Below, in pieces: positions 23,001-35,129 of a DNA stretch of 64,000 bases (its first letter is position 1; every line of letters starts with the position of its first letter). Position numbers and translations under genes: made by a program. The notes beneath the pieces were generated by a model. The model was given only the letters and a program-made list of their open reading frames with translations, was not told the DNA's origin and did no database searches. Origin of the DNA: Zelopaecilomyces penicillatus (Eukaryota; Ascomycota; Sordariomycetes; Hypocreales; Pseudodiploosporaceae); contig VCCP01000008.1 in assembly GCA_005765155.1 (NCBI GenBank), positions 1,178,001 to 1,242,000 of the forward strand, given 5' to 3'.

Positions 23001-25362
23001 AGCAGCTCATTGGTCCGGGGATGACGATGCTCTGGACGACCACGAGAAAAGGGGGCCATGTAAGGTGTGCTGGGAAAGGGTCCATATTACCAACAACCAA
23101 AAGCAGTTGAGCCGTCTTTTCTCTCTCTAATATCTCTCTCACTCTCTCTGACGCAGGGGATCAAGGTCGCTCTGCAGGAGGAGCAGCAGCAGCAGCAGCG
23201 CTCGGCCTCACGGCTTTTTTTCTTTTGATAAAATGAAGAGTTTTTCCTCCGATTATGCACGGAATGCATTAATTATCCTGTCACAGAGGGTTGCGCACTG
23301 ATGCCTTGGAGTCATCTAGAGAAGGTACCTTTTGCTAGGTGATGGGCTGCTATAGTGTGCCTCCAGTATAATACTCCATACATACAAACAAAAAAGACAT
23401 GTGGTGGACGTAACGGCGAGATATTCCCGAGGCAAATAGCAGGCGAGCTATTAATAACGTCTTGGGGGGTCATGGCAACACAACGGTTTTGTGAGTTGGT
23501 GTTAAATTGGTGAGTGTGCGTGTGTGTAGCTGTTGGTTTCTGATTCCAAGACATGTAATAAGCAAGGGAAAGGAGGCGCCCAGATGAACAACAACAATAA
23601 ACGGCGAGGCATAACTCATACCATAGGTAGCTTGCTTACCTTACTCGTTCACAAAAAGTGTTTGTACAAAGTAATGTCAGCAAAATTAAAAAAAAAAATC
23701 AAACTTTCAAACATTGGGATCCGACCCGCAATCGCCGTCATGCTTCCTTTTTCTGGTTGGCCGTGGGGCCCCAATGACAGCATGATAGGCGACTCACTGG
23801 CCATCTGCCATTGGGCGCACGGGGTTCTCGGCGTCATCTGCAACCAACTCGCCAAGATTGCCTTATCCGAAGCCTTGAAGCTTCAGTGGCAGCTAGAAGG
23901 CGTCATTCCAGAGGGGGTCTAGCTGTGAATTTACCTCTTGCACAAAGCACACACACACGCAATGCACACGTCCCATCCCAATTGAGCGTGTGGGAAAAAC
24001 CTGGAGCCGTAGCCCATTGATGAAGATGGATGGATGGATGGATGGCTGACTGGCGCAAGGCACCAACCACATTTTCCACCACACCACCACCAAATTTGAT
24101 TGATGAATGAATTGAGATGGATGGCTTTTTCTGTGCCTGGGCGCTCTGCCAGCGCTACTGCACGGGCCCAATTTAGCGGCCCCAGTTTGGGTGTAGTGGC
24201 GCGCTGTGGTGCTGCCCCCTCTCTCCAGAAGCCCCCCAGAAAGGGACCAAAAAAAAAGCCCCCTAAAGAGACCCCGGCAGTGGCCGCCGCCCTGGGCGCC
24301 TTGCACGTCTAGCACGTCCAAGCAACGGACGGAGCAGCGAGAGAGAGAGAGAAAAAAAATCCCAACTAGGCGAATTGGCGAGAGCCACTCGCCGTGCAGC
24401 CATTGGAGGCTCATCTTGCTGCTCATCTTGCTATTTCCACCACCAATTGGATGTACCTCTGCCTCGTCCTCGTCCTCCTTACCTGGTCGGATACACCACA
24501 TCCTCTCTTCTTCTCCCCTTTACCTGCTTCCTCTGTCCGCTGCTAGGCCGTTTCGTCATTTCCTTCCTTCTTGTATCCCGGACATCTGCCCTAGCTGTAC
24601 TCCGTACTCCTGCAGACAATACGGGTAGATCATCGCCAGTGGCCCTCCCTTTTTGCGCCTGGCACTCTCTCTCCCTCCCTCCCTGGACTTGTCTGTCACG
24701 AGATTCTGGCAACGACTCATCCGACCGAAGCTCGCCTTGCACTGTTGACCAGTCATTGTCGCTGATGCTTGTATTATCGTTGAACTGAAACCAAACAGGA
24801 CCATCGTCGAGCAATCGCATCGACTGTTTTTGTTTGTTACCAGCATCCTCCCGAACAACAGCACCGCCACCTCAGCCAACGTCACCATCACCCAGCATTG
24901 CCGAATTCAACCACGCGTCCACGACCACCGACAACGCCCTCTGTCCCCCTAATTTCCATCTCCAAAGTCATTGCTCTGGAAGCACGAGACCCACGGTTCA
25001 CCTAATCTGGGGAATTGGCCCGTGCCATGCTGTGAGGAGCTCTCTGACGAAATAACAACCGTCAACGTCATGCTGTGCAACCCCGACGACCAGTGTGTTT
25101 AACTGCCTACGCAGGACCTGCAACAACCAGCCAGCATTATCGCACGCCTGCTTCAATCTGCACATGCGCCACGTAGGACAGGTCCCTGAATCACAGCGGT
25201 TAGGAGCATCAGATCCGTTTGCCGGCGCGGATATAATATAGGAACCCAGTGATTCTTGCTCTCCTAATTTCCATCGTCCATTTTGGTTGGTTCTGCGGAC
25301 ACGGCAAGCATCTTGGCAGACAATTTATCCAACCCATTTGGCGTATTATCTGAATTGACGTT
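20064..25362. other. 5.3 kb gene-poor region / long upstream region
   Basis: I cannot support a gene here. Open frames are many but short, overlapping and low in complexity. Simple repeats include GTAG steps at 22276-22290, a CAG/AGC run at 23182-23199 and a GATG run at 24024-24045. The last kilobase is rich in C and T on the plus strand, like a long fungal promoter and leader, and GGATATAATATAGG near 25229 is a possible TATA for the gene at 25363. Such long upstream regions are seen for developmentally controlled fungal genes. Confidence 0.4.
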
Positions 25363-28247
25363 ATGGACGCCTCTTCAGCGGCGCATCCTCGACAGAGGAC
25401 AAATGCTTCCTATCCTCGTGCACCATCACGGTCATCCGTCAGCACCACCAACACCCGCATGACGTCGCAGAGCGCAAACAGCTCGTCCTCACATGTCGCC
25501 ACCTCCCCTCAACTTTCCCACTCCCACTCCACTCACCGCTTCTACCACCAGAATTCATGTCCAGCCCCTTCAGGCTCACCTAGAGCAGCCCGCGGGCCAA
25601 CACCAGTGCTTTCACGAGAGGGCAGCGCAGAAATGATTCGCCAGCCGGCCATGTCGTCATTCCTCCAGGAGAAGCTCCTGAGGGAGCGGAGGACAGACAG
25701 CGAAAGGATGAGTATAGCCTCAAGATCACAGACGGATATGAGTGCTTCTCTAGATCTAGGCCGGGCCGCACAGGACTCCAAGCTGGGAGACACGGACAAT
25801 CGGCGCCCAGGATCCAGCGCCGGCTCTGAACCAACCAAAAAGCAAGGCCCTGGTTTGAAAGAAATAGAGCAGGTATGGGCTCCATTCATCATTAATTTTG
25901 CAGCGTATCCCCCATCCATCCTAACACCAGTTTGCAGGTTATTTCAACCCTTCACAAGCAGAATTTTGATTTGAAGCTTGAACTTTACCACCGGCGCGAG
26001 CGACAGACGGCATTAGAAGAGCGAGTCGAGGTTCTGGAGAAGGATAAGAGAGAAACGGATGAGTTACACGATACCCTGATGGAAGAGTTGGAAAAGCGAG
26101 ACAAGGCTGTTGAAGAGGCCGTCGCCATGATTGTCATGTTGGAAGATCGAGTCGATCAACTCGTTACCGAAAGAAACATGGTCCGCCAGGTGGAAAACGA
26201 GGGTTTGTTCCGGTCGCAGGATCTCACCGCTGAATATTTGCACGCTGTGTCAGCTCGCGGTGGCTCGAGTATGAATAGGGGGGACGGGTACGCCAAGGTC
26301 GTCAATCGTATGCCCAGCTTCTTATCCGAAAAGAGCGAAAACACCGAAAATCTGCGCAACGTCTATTTGGGTGTGAGAGGGAGTGCCCTCAGTCTACCCC
26401 GGGTGGCAGAAGGTTCATCAGAGGCGGGTAATACCCCTGCTAATGGTTATGGCAGTCCGACTCTCAGTGTCTTGAGCGAGAGCTCCTTTCTCAGTGTGTA
26501 TGGCCAGAAGGCGCAGAGCAGGGACTATCCGCCGCCAGTCGACATGCCACTGTCTCTCGATGGGGTTGATGGGGGCTATCGTTTGCCTGAGCCGAGGGAG
26601 TCTGGGAGAATGCTACCGGGAAAACCGATGATGGCCCCGGCTCGATCAGCCACGGCCAACCCTCTTTCGCGCCCCAATGGCTCCTCGCAATATTATTCAA
26701 TATTGGGCATGGTGGATCACAAGTCCCCTTTACAACAGATCGAACGGCTTGAACGAACTCGCTCTGGCAGGAGGGAAGATAACCGTCCATCAAGCCAAGG
26801 CAGAGAATTCAGGGGCGACGAGGCGATGGCGCATCAATCACCGACACGCAGGCCAACCAAGGAGGAGAAGCGTGAAGCATTGAAAAAGGTCATGACTGAC
26901 GTGCCGGGCGGTGTCCGCCTCAATGACGAGGGATTTCCGCCGACTCCTGATACAATCTCGACGTCGACGTTACATCGCATGAAGGGTTCGAACGACACGC
27001 TATCACAGCAGCACGAGGCGATGAGAGATCGGATATCAGGGCTGCAAATGAACACGGTAGAGGCGGGCAGAGAGCGCTTCGGTGATTTTGCTGCCGAAGC
27101 ACCACTGAGACGGGGACATGTCGGTGGCGGGGCGAGGGACCCGAGAGATGCGAATATTTACGACCACCGTGATGCTTTGATACCCCGTCCCCGCTCTGCA
27201 GGCGAGACCACCGTGTCTAATACACGAGGCAGTGACTGGGGTAGTGATAGCGAGGATGACGCCCATTCTCTGCAATCGAGCCTGGATATATGGATGCGAG
27301 AGAGCACCAAGTCTGGTAAAAAGGGTGGTCGTGCCTCTCCCGATCTCTTCGGATTCCCAAGTAGCGCCTCAAGAGGCGGTTGGGCAATGACATCCATGTT
27401 CGGGCCCAGCAATGTGCGTACTAAGGGAGAAGGAATTGGGCCCGATGCGGCTTTTATGCATGACCTGTTTTCATTGCGTCAGTCATCCCAGTCGGCACAT
27501 CCATCGTCACATCCAGCGCCGCCACCGCCAGACAGACGGTCGAGCCTTCATGCTCGGACCGGTTCTACCTCAGAGACGTTGCAGTTTCCACAGTATCCTG
27601 TAGCAGATGAGACAAGCTCAAATCAGAGACAGCATCAGGCTAGGCGCATGAGTGAAGATGTCCCAATGCGGACGGAGTTGCAAACCCCAGTTCAGACCCA
27701 GATGCACCAACCTCCTCCGCAGCAGCCGGGAAGTGACCAGAAGAAGAGTCATTATCCCCCGATTACAGGGCAACAAGGAGCCCGTGCTGGGTTGAACAGG
27801 TTGTTCCGCCGCTCTCTGGGTGGAGGATCCTCCAGTACCTCCAATAATAGCAACACAAATAGCAACACCAACAATGGGGCCGAGAACACGGCGGCGACAA
27901 GCCCTCCTGAGCCGGTGTTGGCAGATGTGCCAAAGAACACCATTAATCCCATTGTTGGAGCGCCATCTTGGGTAAGCCGAAGCGGCGCAATGGACGACGA
28001 CGATCGATCCGGGGCGACACCACCGCCAATTCAGTTCAACCAGCGGCAAGCCCGCCGAAACACGGCTGGCTCTGAAATGCGCCCTGACTTTATACCCCAA
28101 GCAGACGTGTCAAACCCAGAAACATCCGAAGTGCCTGGAGGTGATGCGGAGGCACAAAAGCAGCAGGCCAATGGCGCACAGGCATCGGCGACTGGGATGA
28201 GGAGAAAATGGCTGCCCACTTTTGGTCTGAAGAACAAGGCGGGCTGA
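25363..28247 (+). CDS. Centrosomin-motif (Cnn_1N) coiled-coil protein, 939 aa
   Basis: Exons are 25363-25872 and 25938-28247. The 65-nt phase-0 intron has GTATGG, branch CTAAC and TTTGCAG. The N-terminal 160 residues are Ser/Pro/Arg-rich and disordered. Residues about 165-245 hold the motif KEIEQVISTLHKQNFDLK-LELYHRRERQ followed by a long coiled coil (heptads through EDRVDQLVTER). This is the centrosomin N-terminal motif 1, which in Mto1/Pcp1/centrosomin proteins recruits the gamma-tubulin complex to microtubule-organising sites. The remaining ~690 residues are low complexity, with an Asn/Ser/Thr run near NTNSNTNN and a basic end (MRRKWLPTFGLKNK). The protein lacks the coiled coil along its length expected of Mto1/ApsB, so it is probably a separate Cnn_1N family member and not their direct orthologue. 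The intron falls inside the motif. Confidence 0.85.
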
Positions 28248-29200
28248 GAAAAAAATAAACAAGAAATAAAAAAAGAGGAAAAAATCAACAGTTTAACTCA
28301 TATGATGTTTTATTAAAAGGGAGTACAAGAGAGCAAAGGAATGCGAAGAAAAAATAACGGACGGCCGTAGGCAAGCAGGCATTGTTGGACGGGTTTTTTC
28401 CTGTGTATCTTAGTAAAAGCATATAAACCTTATCAGTGTAGGAAGAGGGGGTAGAAGCGCACCTATGCGACTTGCCCCTGAGAAATGACAATCACAAACT
28501 TTGAATCTATTTGCTGTGTTGATATGTTGAAGAACATTGTAGGGTGAAGTGGAAGTATTTCAGATGAGGATGGAAAGTAATAACGGAGGAGGAGGAGGCA
28601 ACAGTGGGTCGAGGGGCTGGTAAAGGGGGCCGTGGAGGAGAGGTTGGGAGAATTACCGGATGCGGCGACGGAGGGTGAGGATGCACCAATGGGCGTGAGG
28701 GGGGCGGTTAGCAGCCGCCACTGAGTATATTAAACCTTGATGGCGTAGTTTCTTTACATTAGTGATAAATTGTATCCGTAGCTTATTTGTGCAATAGTGT
28801 TGAATAGTATGGAATGCTGTGTAGAATGTATAGTGTGGTCCACACATGGATCTCATTCCTCGGTTGAGCTAGGAGGTGTGCTTGAGAAAAAGTGACATAT
28901 CCTATAAATCGCATCACTTCATGAACAGCTCTACTTGTTTTCTCATGTACTTGGTATTGTTTGTATAAAATCATCATTGTGTGTATGTAAAAGCTATGTG
29001 TATGCACTATATACGGTACAAAAAGCATGTTCCATGTGTAGTTCGTCGTCAAATATGTATCCCATCTCGGCCCAGGATCCCTCGATATGTACAGTTTGGG
29101 AAATGGGAGCAGTTTATATACAATATGAAAAGTAAAATGGCATATGTTGCGGCTGATCACAACCATGATCAAATCGAAGTAGCCAAGGGGAAGAGTGGAT
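28248..29200. other. Convergent intergenic region
   Basis: This lies between the 3' ends of the Cnn_1N gene and the minus-strand double-psi barrel gene. It is AT-moderate with poly-A/T tracts just after 28247, consistent with 3' untranslated sequence. A longer minus-strand frame that runs into the neighbouring gene is a frame shadow. Confidence 0.45.
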
Positions 29201-29800
29201 TTAAGCCCAGTCCCACTTGACGTTGTTAACGAGGCCGATGCTAGTAGCGCCAAAGAGGTCGGCGAAAGCGCGAGGAGAGAGGTCGAGGTTGTTGTAGGCG
29301 CAGCCAACGCAGCGGTCGACGACAGTGACGGTGATGGACTTGTTCTTGTGGGTGAGCTTGATCTTACGGCCGCAGGGGCTCTTGGGCTTGTAGCTGTCGT
29401 AGAGCTTGTCAGAGACGGCGGTGATGTAGTCGCTGTCCTTGTTGCGGCCACCGCAAGCGCCGAGGCCGGGGTGGAACCAGGTGACTGAGCCGGAAGCGGC
29501 GCGGGGGGTGATGCTGATGTCGGTGTTGACGTCAGCGTCGGCTTCGACATCGACACTGCGGGCTTCAATGTCTGCGGCAGCACCAAACTCGGTGTCGACC
29601 TCGGCGTCAGCTTCAGCTTCAGCTTCGACGTCGAGGTCGAAGTCGGCGCGGGCCTCGATGCTGGAGTCGACTTCAAAGCCGGCGGGAGCTTGGAATTCAA
29701 CGGTAGAGGCATCAACAATTTCGGTTTCAACGGAGATGGGGACAGCGGTGGCGGCTACGGCCATGCTGAGAACAGCGAGGACAGTCTTGAGGGAAGGCAT
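29201..29800 (-). CDS. Secreted double-psi beta-barrel protein with acidic region, 199 aa
   Basis: A single exon begins MPSLKTVLAVLSMAVAATAVP, a clean signal peptide. Residues about 40-100 form an acidic, Ala/Asp/Glu/Val repeat-like stretch (DLDVEAEAEADAEVDTEF). Residues about 105-199 form an RlpA/barwin-like double-psi beta-barrel: VTWFHPGLGACGG, then PCGRKIKL, then VTVVDRCVGCAYNNLDLSP and the end VKWDWA. Four conserved Cys and the Asp of VVDRC are present. Fungal relatives are annotated as RlpA-like, barwin-like or riboflavin-aldehyde-forming-enzyme-like. Their biochemical role is mostly unknown, with some acting as extracellular protease inhibitors or cell-wall-associated factors. A paralogue without the acidic segment lies at 40064-40462. 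The leader holds a TTTG microsatellite near 29820. Confidence 0.9.
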   Translation of the reverse strand: MPSLKTVLAVLSMAVAATAVPISVETEIVDASTVEFQAPAGFEVDSSIEARADFDLDVEAEAEADAEVDTEFGAAADIEARSVDVEADADVNTDISITPRAASGSVTWFHPGLGACGGRNKDSDYITAVSDKLYDSYKPKSPCGRKIKLTHKNKSITVTVVDRCVGCAYNNLDLSPRAFADLFGATSIGLVNNVKWDWA

Positions 29801-29958
29801 CTTGATGATTGTGAAGAGGGGTTGTTTGTTTGTTTGTTTGTTGTGTTGTAGGTTTGAAGAGAAGAGTTGAGGAAGAGGGTTTGTAGAGATGGCTGTTGTA
29901 GATGGTTGTTGAGGCTTGAGTTGATGGATTGAGAAAAAAAAGGGAGAAACGACGAGTT

Positions 29959-29969
29959 CTTATATACTC
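29959..29969 (-). promoter_or_regulatory. TATA box of double-psi barrel gene 1
   Basis: On the minus strand GAGTATATAAG lies about 160 nt upstream of the ATG, leaving a leader rich in CAAA repeats. Confidence 0.5.
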
Positions 29970-32724
29970 GAAAGAGCCATGGTTGTTTGCCAACAATACC
30001 CCATGCCCAACATCCTAGTGATGCCATCATCTGGGGTAAAAGATAGCGGCGCTGCTCACTCTGATCTGACACGGGGTAAGGGTGCATCTGTTGTGGAGCC
30101 AGCGAAGGGCCGACGGAGACTCCATAAGATAGTGTTGGCAGCATCTCCACATGGGCATGATTTCGAGATCTCACTCCAATGCCTTGCTGATGGTGGGTAA
30201 ACATGTAAGCTAGCGTGTGAACCATACAGGAGACTATGGGTAGCGCCTTGTTGCTGCTGTGAAAAGAAGGGACTCGGGATCAAAATCTAGCGCAGGAACG
30301 GACATTTCGACCCCTCGATTAGACGCCGGACCAGGCGGACATGGCTTATTTTTCTCTTGGCTAGCATTAGTTAAACTGACTTTGTGGATGGAATTCTTAT
30401 AGATCAACCACACAAAGTGTGTTGGTATACTTTTGTTATCTAGTGATGCCCACTACCTATAACGGGATTTGTCTAGGCAGAACTTTAGGGAAGCCGATTT
30501 GTCTTACATACATAGGTGGAGTTGTACATGGGAGGAGATATGTCGTGGCGTGTGGCGACTTTCGGGCATGGGGAAAATCGTGGGGCAAGGGAAACGATTC
30601 CGTGTCCCAAGTTTTGAGCTTCTGTTTTGGGCAAGGTATGGAATATGGAATCAGGGGGTGCGATAGGATATGGTAAGATAAGGTTAAGATGGTACATGGG
30701 ATGAGGCCGAGAAGTGAGATGCCGCCTGGGATGGATTCGGGAATTCGTGAGAACATGAACATGGACTAGGCTGGCAAGGTGGCATAAGCAGCAGAAATAG
30801 TAACGTGGGCACAACTTGAGACTTGAAGAATGTTGGAAGTAAGTATAGTAGACGGATGGAAAGACAACTTTGTCGAGAGAATGCAATAGGGAGTCAGTAT
30901 TGAGAAAGAGAAACTCAAAGAGCTTCAAAGTGCTGGTGTTGCTGAAGTTCTTGAACGCATCAACCGAAAAACCATGCGCTAACCGACTAATCCAATAGTG
31001 TCATCTTTATCCCACTTTGACGAGCTCACACACAGACCATACGGTTGCCGCATGGGATAGGATGGCCACGCACGTGGAGAGGTGCATTGTGGCGTGTCCG
31101 AACAAACCACTGTTTTCGGCATCTCCCGACCAGCATTTTTAGGCGTCAATGCCAATGTGATGATACACGTTTTGTCTTTGTGGGGATTAGGCAGATTTGG
31201 CTATGGGGGGGAACGGATCTGACCTACTGAGACATGATGACGACGTGGAAGAATAAAGAAGATGGAAAGAAGGAATACGAAAAAAAGGGGTCCACACATA
31301 GACTGTCATCCTATCTTCCGAGTTTATTTGCCGCGTAAGTGTGTGGAAGAAAGAGAACACGCTAAATGGTGGGTGGTTGGTTGTTCCTAGATCTCTGCTT
31401 ATGGGATAAGCAGTAATTATCTAGGCTTGGTCATTGAGTCGCGCGTCTGGGGCGGGTAGGCGGCATTTTTTCGCTGAGAAGTGTTATAGTCTGGAAGAAA
31501 AAGAAGGAGACTAGCCGGACTTGGAAAGTGAGAAGCTTCTTGGTGCAAAGGAAAGCAAAAGGAAAAGGTTGCTCCACATGTGCTTATGTTTGGGGAGGAG
31601 GTTTGTTTGCGCTTTCATCAAGTCGAGTGTCTGGAGTGGTTACCCTAGACTAGTGATGATGAGGAAAGGTGTTGACAATGATACTGCCTTTATAGCATCT
31701 ATTGATGGCAATGAATTGATGGTATCAAGAGGGTGTATAGAAGAACAGTTGGTCTTGCCTGGTCATTAATTTGAGTGTATTCTGTGGCGTCTTCCATTGC
31801 ATTTCAGATCTCTCGATGATGTGATCTGCGACATTATCGAGCATGCACACATCCACAACGCCTCCACGTAGCAGAGGCGCGCGCCCGAGACACACAACAC
31901 ATGATCTGCCCAAGGCCCGCTGCTTACTTTCCTTCCGAGAGTAGCCTATTGCGCATGGATTACTTACCTTCCTGCACCTACCTAATACCTTATATCGCCA
32001 TCCTAACGGGTGTGGCGGCCCGGATCGACGAGTCAGGGGGGGAGGCAGGCGGGCCAGCATGAACATACAGTACATGCCCCGGCTTTCTATTCATTCTCTA
32101 TGTGGGCGCTTGGAAGGGTTCTAGACGTGGCTGCTGACAAGGTGTGGTGGAGGTGGGCATTGATACAACAAGGTAGCCTCTCCTCTGTTATTAACTTCTG
32201 CTGATGGACATGTGCGGTAATCGTGGGGTAAAGTACGAAATGCATTGTGCTCACGTCTGTGAATATTAGGATTGACGCCATCAATTGCTTGTGCTAGAGA
32301 TAATATACAATACAATTATTATTTAAAGATGTTCATGTGTTTAAGCCTCATGGAAAATCCCCGAACTCGATGTAATCTAGGGTGTCCCTTGACTCATTGA
32401 TTACCCTGCAGTCAGCGCTTCTTATTAAGCTAGTGCTGTAGGTGTGTGTCCTGCTGTAGGTTGACGAAAATAAATTGAATCTCACTCTTGATGATCAAAA
32501 CGTTCAATAATAAGAGAGGCAGGGTCAGAGCCAAGTGCGTTGAGTATCATGTTTATTATATTTATATTGTTGATTCTTGCACCTCGTCTGCAGAAGCCGG
32601 CTTCTCATTTCCCCCGGAAGCGAGACGGAAGGTATGTGCAACGAGACAAACCCCACAACCTGGGGGATTGATTGATTGATTAATCATGGGTTGAGACCAG
32701 GGACAGTCTTGAGAAAAGATCCGT
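29970..32724. other. Intergenic, no gene seen
   Basis: About 2.8 kb of normal composition with only short overlapping frames. None has a signal peptide plus conserved Cys pattern, a membrane array or a known motif. Confidence 0.45.
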
Positions 32725-32880
32725 TTAAACGCAGTTCATTTTACAAAAATTTGCGTTGACGACCCCATCGCTTTCGTCTGACCTGGCCTGAACAGCTGAG
32801 GAGACGGGAGGTGCTGCAGGAGCAGCGGTCGCAGCCATGGCCATGGTGAGGAGGGCAAGGATAGTCTTGAGGGAAGACAT
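32725..32880 (-). CDS. 51-aa secreted peptide sharing the barrel paralogues' signal
   Basis: The frame from ATG 32880 reads MSSLKTILALLTMAMAATAA, then a short Ala/Pro-rich stretch, and ends NANFCKMNCV. The first 20 residues and the underlying DNA (ATGTCTTCCCTCAAGACT) are clearly homologous to the starts of the two double-psi barrel proteins at 29800 and 40462 (MPSLKTVLAVLSMAVAATA and MPSFKTFLSVLAMAITATA). The barrel domain is absent. An upstream in-frame ATG would add 45 residues, but the paralogues mark 32880 as the start. It is either a truncated relic of the family or a small cysteine peptide that has taken over its signal sequence. A TATA-like TATTTATAAC lies at 33001-33010. Confidence 0.55.
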   Translation of the reverse strand: MSSLKTILALLTMAMAATAAPAAPPVSSAVQARSDESDGVVNANFCKMNCV

Positions 32881-33010
32881 CTTGAGGTGTGTGTTTGTTT
32901 GTCTCGTTTGAGAGAAGATGGGAAAGAAGATTTGTTTGATAAGTTGAATAATGTATTGTAATGTTGTTTGTGTTACTTGTATAAAACGGCGACAGATGAG
33001 GTTATAAATA

Positions 33011-34693
33011 TGCAAAAATCGCCATACAAACTATCTAGCCAAAACAATAACATCATTTTTTACTTGTGATGCTCTATCCAAGACATTTGGTGTGTGTAGT
33101 TTATGCTTGGCATCTGTCGATCTGCCCTTCCGATACGGCGATTGGGCTCAGCTGGTGTGCTAGATCCTGATGCTTTCTGATATTGATGCCTAGAATACAA
33201 ATACCGGATGTAGCTAGGTGAATGATAGAACAGAGGACGATGGGGACAACTTGAAGATTGGGGGCACTAAACAGAGTTGCAAGCTTCCCCATCTTGAGCC
33301 TTTCCTCTTTAGAACAAACGCTGCATTTCAGGGTTTGTTGCTCTGCTGACGAGTACGAGATGGTTGCTTCGGCGTGTGCGGTACTAAATACAAGCGCTTT
33401 TACTTTATATATTAAGCTACAGTGGGGGCTATACATACCGGAGCATTCTTGGTGGGGCCGATACACTATATAGCCGGTTTAGGGTCTTGTGGCTGACGGG
33501 ATCGGGTACGCCGGTTTTTCTCTCGATATTAGATTTTTCGGTGTGTGTTGCCTTTTACGGGTGGAACAAAGATGTTATCATGGGGATAAGCAGGGTATTA
33601 ATTGCACAAGATAACTATTTCTTGATAGTATCGTGGCATAATTACATGCTAAGGTAGGAGAAGATCTGAGTTATTGACACTCACTGTTGGTTGTGTAAAC
33701 TTGCTCACTCATGAGCCGAAACTCCCCGCAATCGAGAAATAAGCGCGGACGCTGGCTGGCTGGTTGCCTACCTTGATGCCCCAATAATACCCCATAGGTA
33801 AGCTGACGATGCAGCGATTGGAGGCTTGGGGAACTGCACAGCATGGCCTGTGCGTGTTGTTGTGGAGGGGAAAGAGATGGGCGAATATCCGGTGGGATGT
33901 GTAGCTTTGATAGCGAAGCTAGTGATGTCTCTTGATACGGGGGTGCAGTCCGAATGGGGCATTGTTTATACTGTATGAAGTGCTGTTATTGGTAGACACG
34001 GATGATTATTCTACTCTATTTTATGGCCATAATTGGATATGGCTAGTGTAGTGACGCGAGGAATGCTCAGACGCTGACAATGATCTAATTCGCTTGTGTT
34101 CTTACTACGTCCCCCCCTCTCTCCCCTCCACCTTTTGCTCATGGTGTTTTCTATGAAGAAAAACTTAACGCTGGTAAGAGATGGCATGATGATTCAATTA
34201 AGCCCGGATATATAGACTGAACAGTACTATCGTAAATGTCTATCACATGCTGCATATTTGACATTGGGACTAGCCCATCACTGAACTGCCATTCAATCCA
34301 AAGACCCCTGGCTAGCGCGGTCGATCGTTCTCCATGTTAGGCATTTGTGGCTCAGATGATTTTGCATGTATTACTTGCCGCAATAGGCCAATCTTCCTGT
34401 CGTCTTGACCATAATTACGCCGTCTATAGCGGGTAGAGCCAACTCCTCTGCATATTCTACCTGCTCCAGAAACTATTACCAACTAGACAGGCGCGATGGA
34501 GGCAGCACACCCGCCTTGATTGTAGCCATGACACAAATTCTTGATGGATCAGCAAAGCGATACTGCCCTATGGTGCTGTCCTTGTCATAGGCATTGGAAA
34601 TTCCTATTTAGTGATGATCAAACATGGTTTCATATTGTTACCAACGCCGGATGTCAAAATATCAAAGCTTCAACGCGGTTTCTTGTATTTGTA
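33011..34693. other. Intergenic, no gene seen
   Basis: I find no supported gene, RNA gene or repeat. Short frames only. Confidence 0.4.
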
Positions 34694-35129
34694 TTATATG
34701 TCTATACGGTTGAAGCGTATTCCAAGGACAATAAATGACGTCCTCCGTCTACCTATATCCATCGTGGCGTACTGATAGGGGCACTTCCTACCTATTTATG
34801 TATCAAAATATCAACCTGATTGCTAACAGACTACCGTCAGGCACCTACACGGCGATTACTTACATCCCCGGCCCAGGTGGATAGCTTTCCTTGACGCGTA
34901 AGAAAAAACTTCATTGGACTCTTCTTTGACATTCAGACACTTGCTATCAGGCATGTCACTGTAGATGGTAACCCACCCCGTCAAAGCCGGAATGGTGTGG
35001 AAAGTTAATTGATTAATTGAGGCAAACTCGACCTCATGTTCAGAGAATGTTGAAGACTTTGTCAGTCCGTTTTCTTTTGAACTCTGTACAGCTAACAGTG
35101 CCAATATTTTAGCAATAGCTGCAGTTCAT
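34694..35129 (-). pseudogene. Possible broken small secreted protein gene
   Basis: On the minus strand a frame reads TAAIAKILALLAVQSSKENG, a signal-peptide-like start, then about 70 residues with one Cys and the end AIHLGRGC. A GTAAGT follows directly and can splice over about 72 nt to a second short exon (34791-34694) ending RFNRIDI. The only nearby ATG (35129-35127, context GAAGATGAA) is one base out of frame with the signal-like segment, so as it stands the protein cannot be made from it. I read this as a start-proximal frameshift in a small secreted protein. It could also be chance. No family recognised. Confidence 0.28.

Noticed and set aside
23893..24501. 202-codon minus-strand frame
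   Set aside because: Runs through GATG and GA simple repeats in the leader region of the Cnn_1N gene; no motifs.
28783..29730. 315-codon minus-strand frame rich in Pro, Ser and Thr
   Set aside because: It is a second frame over the acidic repeat of the double-psi barrel gene; the real frame has signal peptide and conserved Cys.
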